DNA of 8,036 nucleotides from Acidobacteriota bacterium (GTDB lineage Bacteria; Acidobacteriota; Terriglobia; Terriglobales; Acidobacteriaceae), in assembly GCA_003225615.1 (NCBI GenBank), contig QIAS01000155.1, positions 1 to 8,036 on the forward strand, written 5' to 3'. Shown one piece after another: positions 6,946-8,036 of the stretch. Both the position numbers and the translations under genes were made by a program. Numbering within the stretch: position 1 is the first letter of the stretch; every line of letters starts with the position of its first letter. Under the pieces are notes generated by a model. The model was not told the origin of the DNA. It made no database searches and saw only the letters and a program-made list of their open reading frames with translations.

Positions 6946-7412
6946 CTAGGCCCCTTTTGCGCTCTGTGCCGCCAGCCGAATTGCTTTGAAAATGTTCTGA
7001 TATCCGGTGCAGCGACAAGTATTGCCGGCGATTGCCCTCCCAATGTCTTTATCGCTGGGTTGTCGATTATGCGACAAGAGTTGGTACGCGGAAATCAGCA
7101 GACCAGGCGTGCAATAGCCGCACTGCAGCCCATATGCGTCGCCGAAGGCTTTCTGAATGGGATGGAGCTTGCCATCCTTCTCCAGTCCCTCCACCGTCAG
7201 GATGTCGGCTCCATCAGCCTGCACCGCAAATACGGTGCACGATTTCACCGCCGCGCCATTCATCAGCACCGTGCACGCGCCACAGTAAGTGGTATCGCAG
7301 CCGACATGCGTGCCGGTTAAATCCAACACTTCCCGAAGCAGTTCCACAAGCAACAGACGCGGTTCAACCTCAAGCGTATGTTGCTTGCCATTGACCTTTC
7401 GCTATCAGGCAT
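6946..7412 (-). CDS. [2Fe-2S] small subunit of the molybdenum hydroxylase (CoxS-like), with an apparent frameshift in its first codons
   Basis: This subunit holds two [2Fe-2S] clusters that carry electrons from the molybdenum site to FAD. Numbering from the TTG at 7353, the plant-type ferredoxin cluster is C19, C24, C27 and C39, and the helical-domain cluster is C78, C81, C113 and C115 (CGYC...CRC); Q77 matches the residue that contacts the cofactor in relatives. The conserved frame extends upstream of that TTG as KVNGKQHTLEVEPRLL from 7398, but it then meets TAG (7404-7402) and contains no ATG or GTG start. The natural start appears to be the ATG at 7412-7410, which overlaps the preceding stop and reads MPDSE. 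Joining it to KVNGK needs one extra base near the GAAAGG run at 7400-7395. As written, only a TTG-initiated protein of 135 residues, without the N-terminal beta strand, can be made. The next gene starts three bases after the stop. Confidence 0.88.
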
Positions 7413-8036
7413 AGATGTGGCTGACCTCGACCCGTTCCCCGCGAGCGCGCCGCATGGCAATCTCGAGCGCACGTTTCACCAGCGCCCCGACCAGCGCCCG
7501 CTTATATTGCGCCGAACCCCGCATATCGGATTGCGGATCGCTTGCCGCGCGCGCCGCTTCTGCGGCCGTCACAATAAGCTTGTCGCTGATCTTCTGTCCC
7601 CGCAATGCAGATTCGGCTTCGGTGGCCTTGATCGCGGTTAGGCCAACGCATCCCATCGCGATCGCCGCGTCCTTGCAGACATCGCCATCCATCGAGAGTT
7701 GCACGGCAACACTTGCCGTCGGATACACCGGCGCCGTGCGTTTGAAACCCAGGTACGCTCCTCCGCTGTTCTTTGGTGGAAGCTTAACCACGATCTCTCG
7801 GACCAGTTCATCGTGCCCCAATAGCGTGGTGTATGCATCGGTGATGAATTTACTGAATGGCACCGTGCGCTCGCCTTTTGGCCCAAGGCAATGAACTTCA
7901 GCATTCTGCGTAAGCAGCACGGTGGCCCAATCCCCGCTGGGATCGGCTTCAGCGACTGAACCGCCAATCGTGCCCCGGTTGCGTATCTGCACATCGGCAA
8001 TTCCGGCAGCGCAGTCGTGAATAATGGGCACCTTTG
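7405..8036 (-). CDS. FAD-binding (medium) subunit of a xanthine/CO dehydrogenase-family molybdenum hydroxylase, N-terminus cut by window edge
   Basis: This subunit carries FAD and passes electrons from the [2Fe-2S] subunit to an external acceptor in the cytoplasmic molybdenum hydroxylase complex. The visible 209 codons start mid-gene. The segment RNRGTIGGSVAEADPSGD, about residues 18-35 of the fragment, is the family's second FAD-contact motif (TIGG followed by a conserved Asp). Behind it come the rest of the FAD domain and the C-terminal CODH-type domain, ending in HIYA-stop. Family members are about 280-295 residues, so roughly 80 N-terminal residues, including the AGGHS-type FAD motif, lie beyond the right edge. 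The GTG near 8031 is an internal valine, not a start. The 3' end overlaps the probable ATG of the next gene (7412) by eight bases, indicating translational coupling. The family call is firm; the substrate is not known. Confidence 0.93.
   Translation of the reverse strand, partial: KVPIIHDCAAGIADVQIRNRGTIGGSVAEADPSGDWATVLLTQNAEVHCLGPKGERTVPFSKFITDAYTTLLGHDELVREIVVKLPPKNSGGAYLGFKRTAPVYPTASVAVQLSMDGDVCKDAAIAMGCVGLTAIKATEAESALRGQKISDKLIVTAAEAARAASDPQSDMRGSAQYKRALVGALVKRALEIAMRRARGERVEVSHIYA

Noticed and set aside
7320..7391. ATG at 7391 as the start of the small subunit
   Set aside because: It is in a different frame from the conserved cysteine motifs and gives a short, unrelated peptide.
3980..8036. 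Assignment of the molybdenum enzyme as aerobic CO dehydrogenase
   Set aside because: The large subunit lacks the AYxCSFR loop with its active-site cysteine; PNRGYSR is present instead.

Overview
All eight genes in this window lie on the minus strand and are tightly packed, with spacings from a short overlap to about 38 bases. The window therefore looks like one segment of a long catabolic operon transcribed from right to left. Both ends are cut: the first gene lacks its N-terminus at the right edge and the last lacks its catalytic domain at the left edge. No RNA genes, transposons, CRISPR arrays or long gene-free stretches were seen. Moderately high GC, GTG/TTG starts and a REP-like palindrome suggest a soil-type bacterium. 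Acidobacteriota is my tentative guess, but nothing here proves it.

The right half (about 8036-3980) encodes a molybdenum hydroxylase of the xanthine dehydrogenase/CO dehydrogenase family. In transcription order it has an FAD-binding medium subunit (partial), a two-[2Fe-2S] small subunit, a CoxG-like SRPBCC protein and an 816-residue molybdopterin large subunit. The large subunit has the expected cofactor motifs and catalytic glutamate. Its active-site loop reads PNRGYSR, neither the AYxCSFR of true CO dehydrogenase nor the usual AYRGAGR of form II proteins, so the substrate is unknown and CO is unlikely.

The left half (3962-1) encodes a ketopantoate-reductase-like NADP oxidoreductase, a complete M24 (creatinase/aminopeptidase P-like) hydrolase, an M20 (ArgE/DapE-like) amidohydrolase, and the N-terminal domain of a second M24 hydrolase. 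Both M24 and M20 hydrolases show substitutions at canonical metal-ligand positions. The combination suggests a pathway in which the Mo enzyme hydroxylates an (N-hetero)cyclic or similar compound, the reductase handles a 2-oxo acid or related intermediate, and the M24/M20 enzymes cleave C-N bonds. This pathway is inference from gene content; I know of no characterised route with exactly this set.

Two reading-frame breaks stand out. The M20 gene terminates early at 607 although recognisable C-terminal coding continues in another frame to 464. The small-subunit gene has its natural ATG (7412) and first codons one frame away from the conserved body of the protein. Either both are sequencing/assembly indels, or the operon is decaying.
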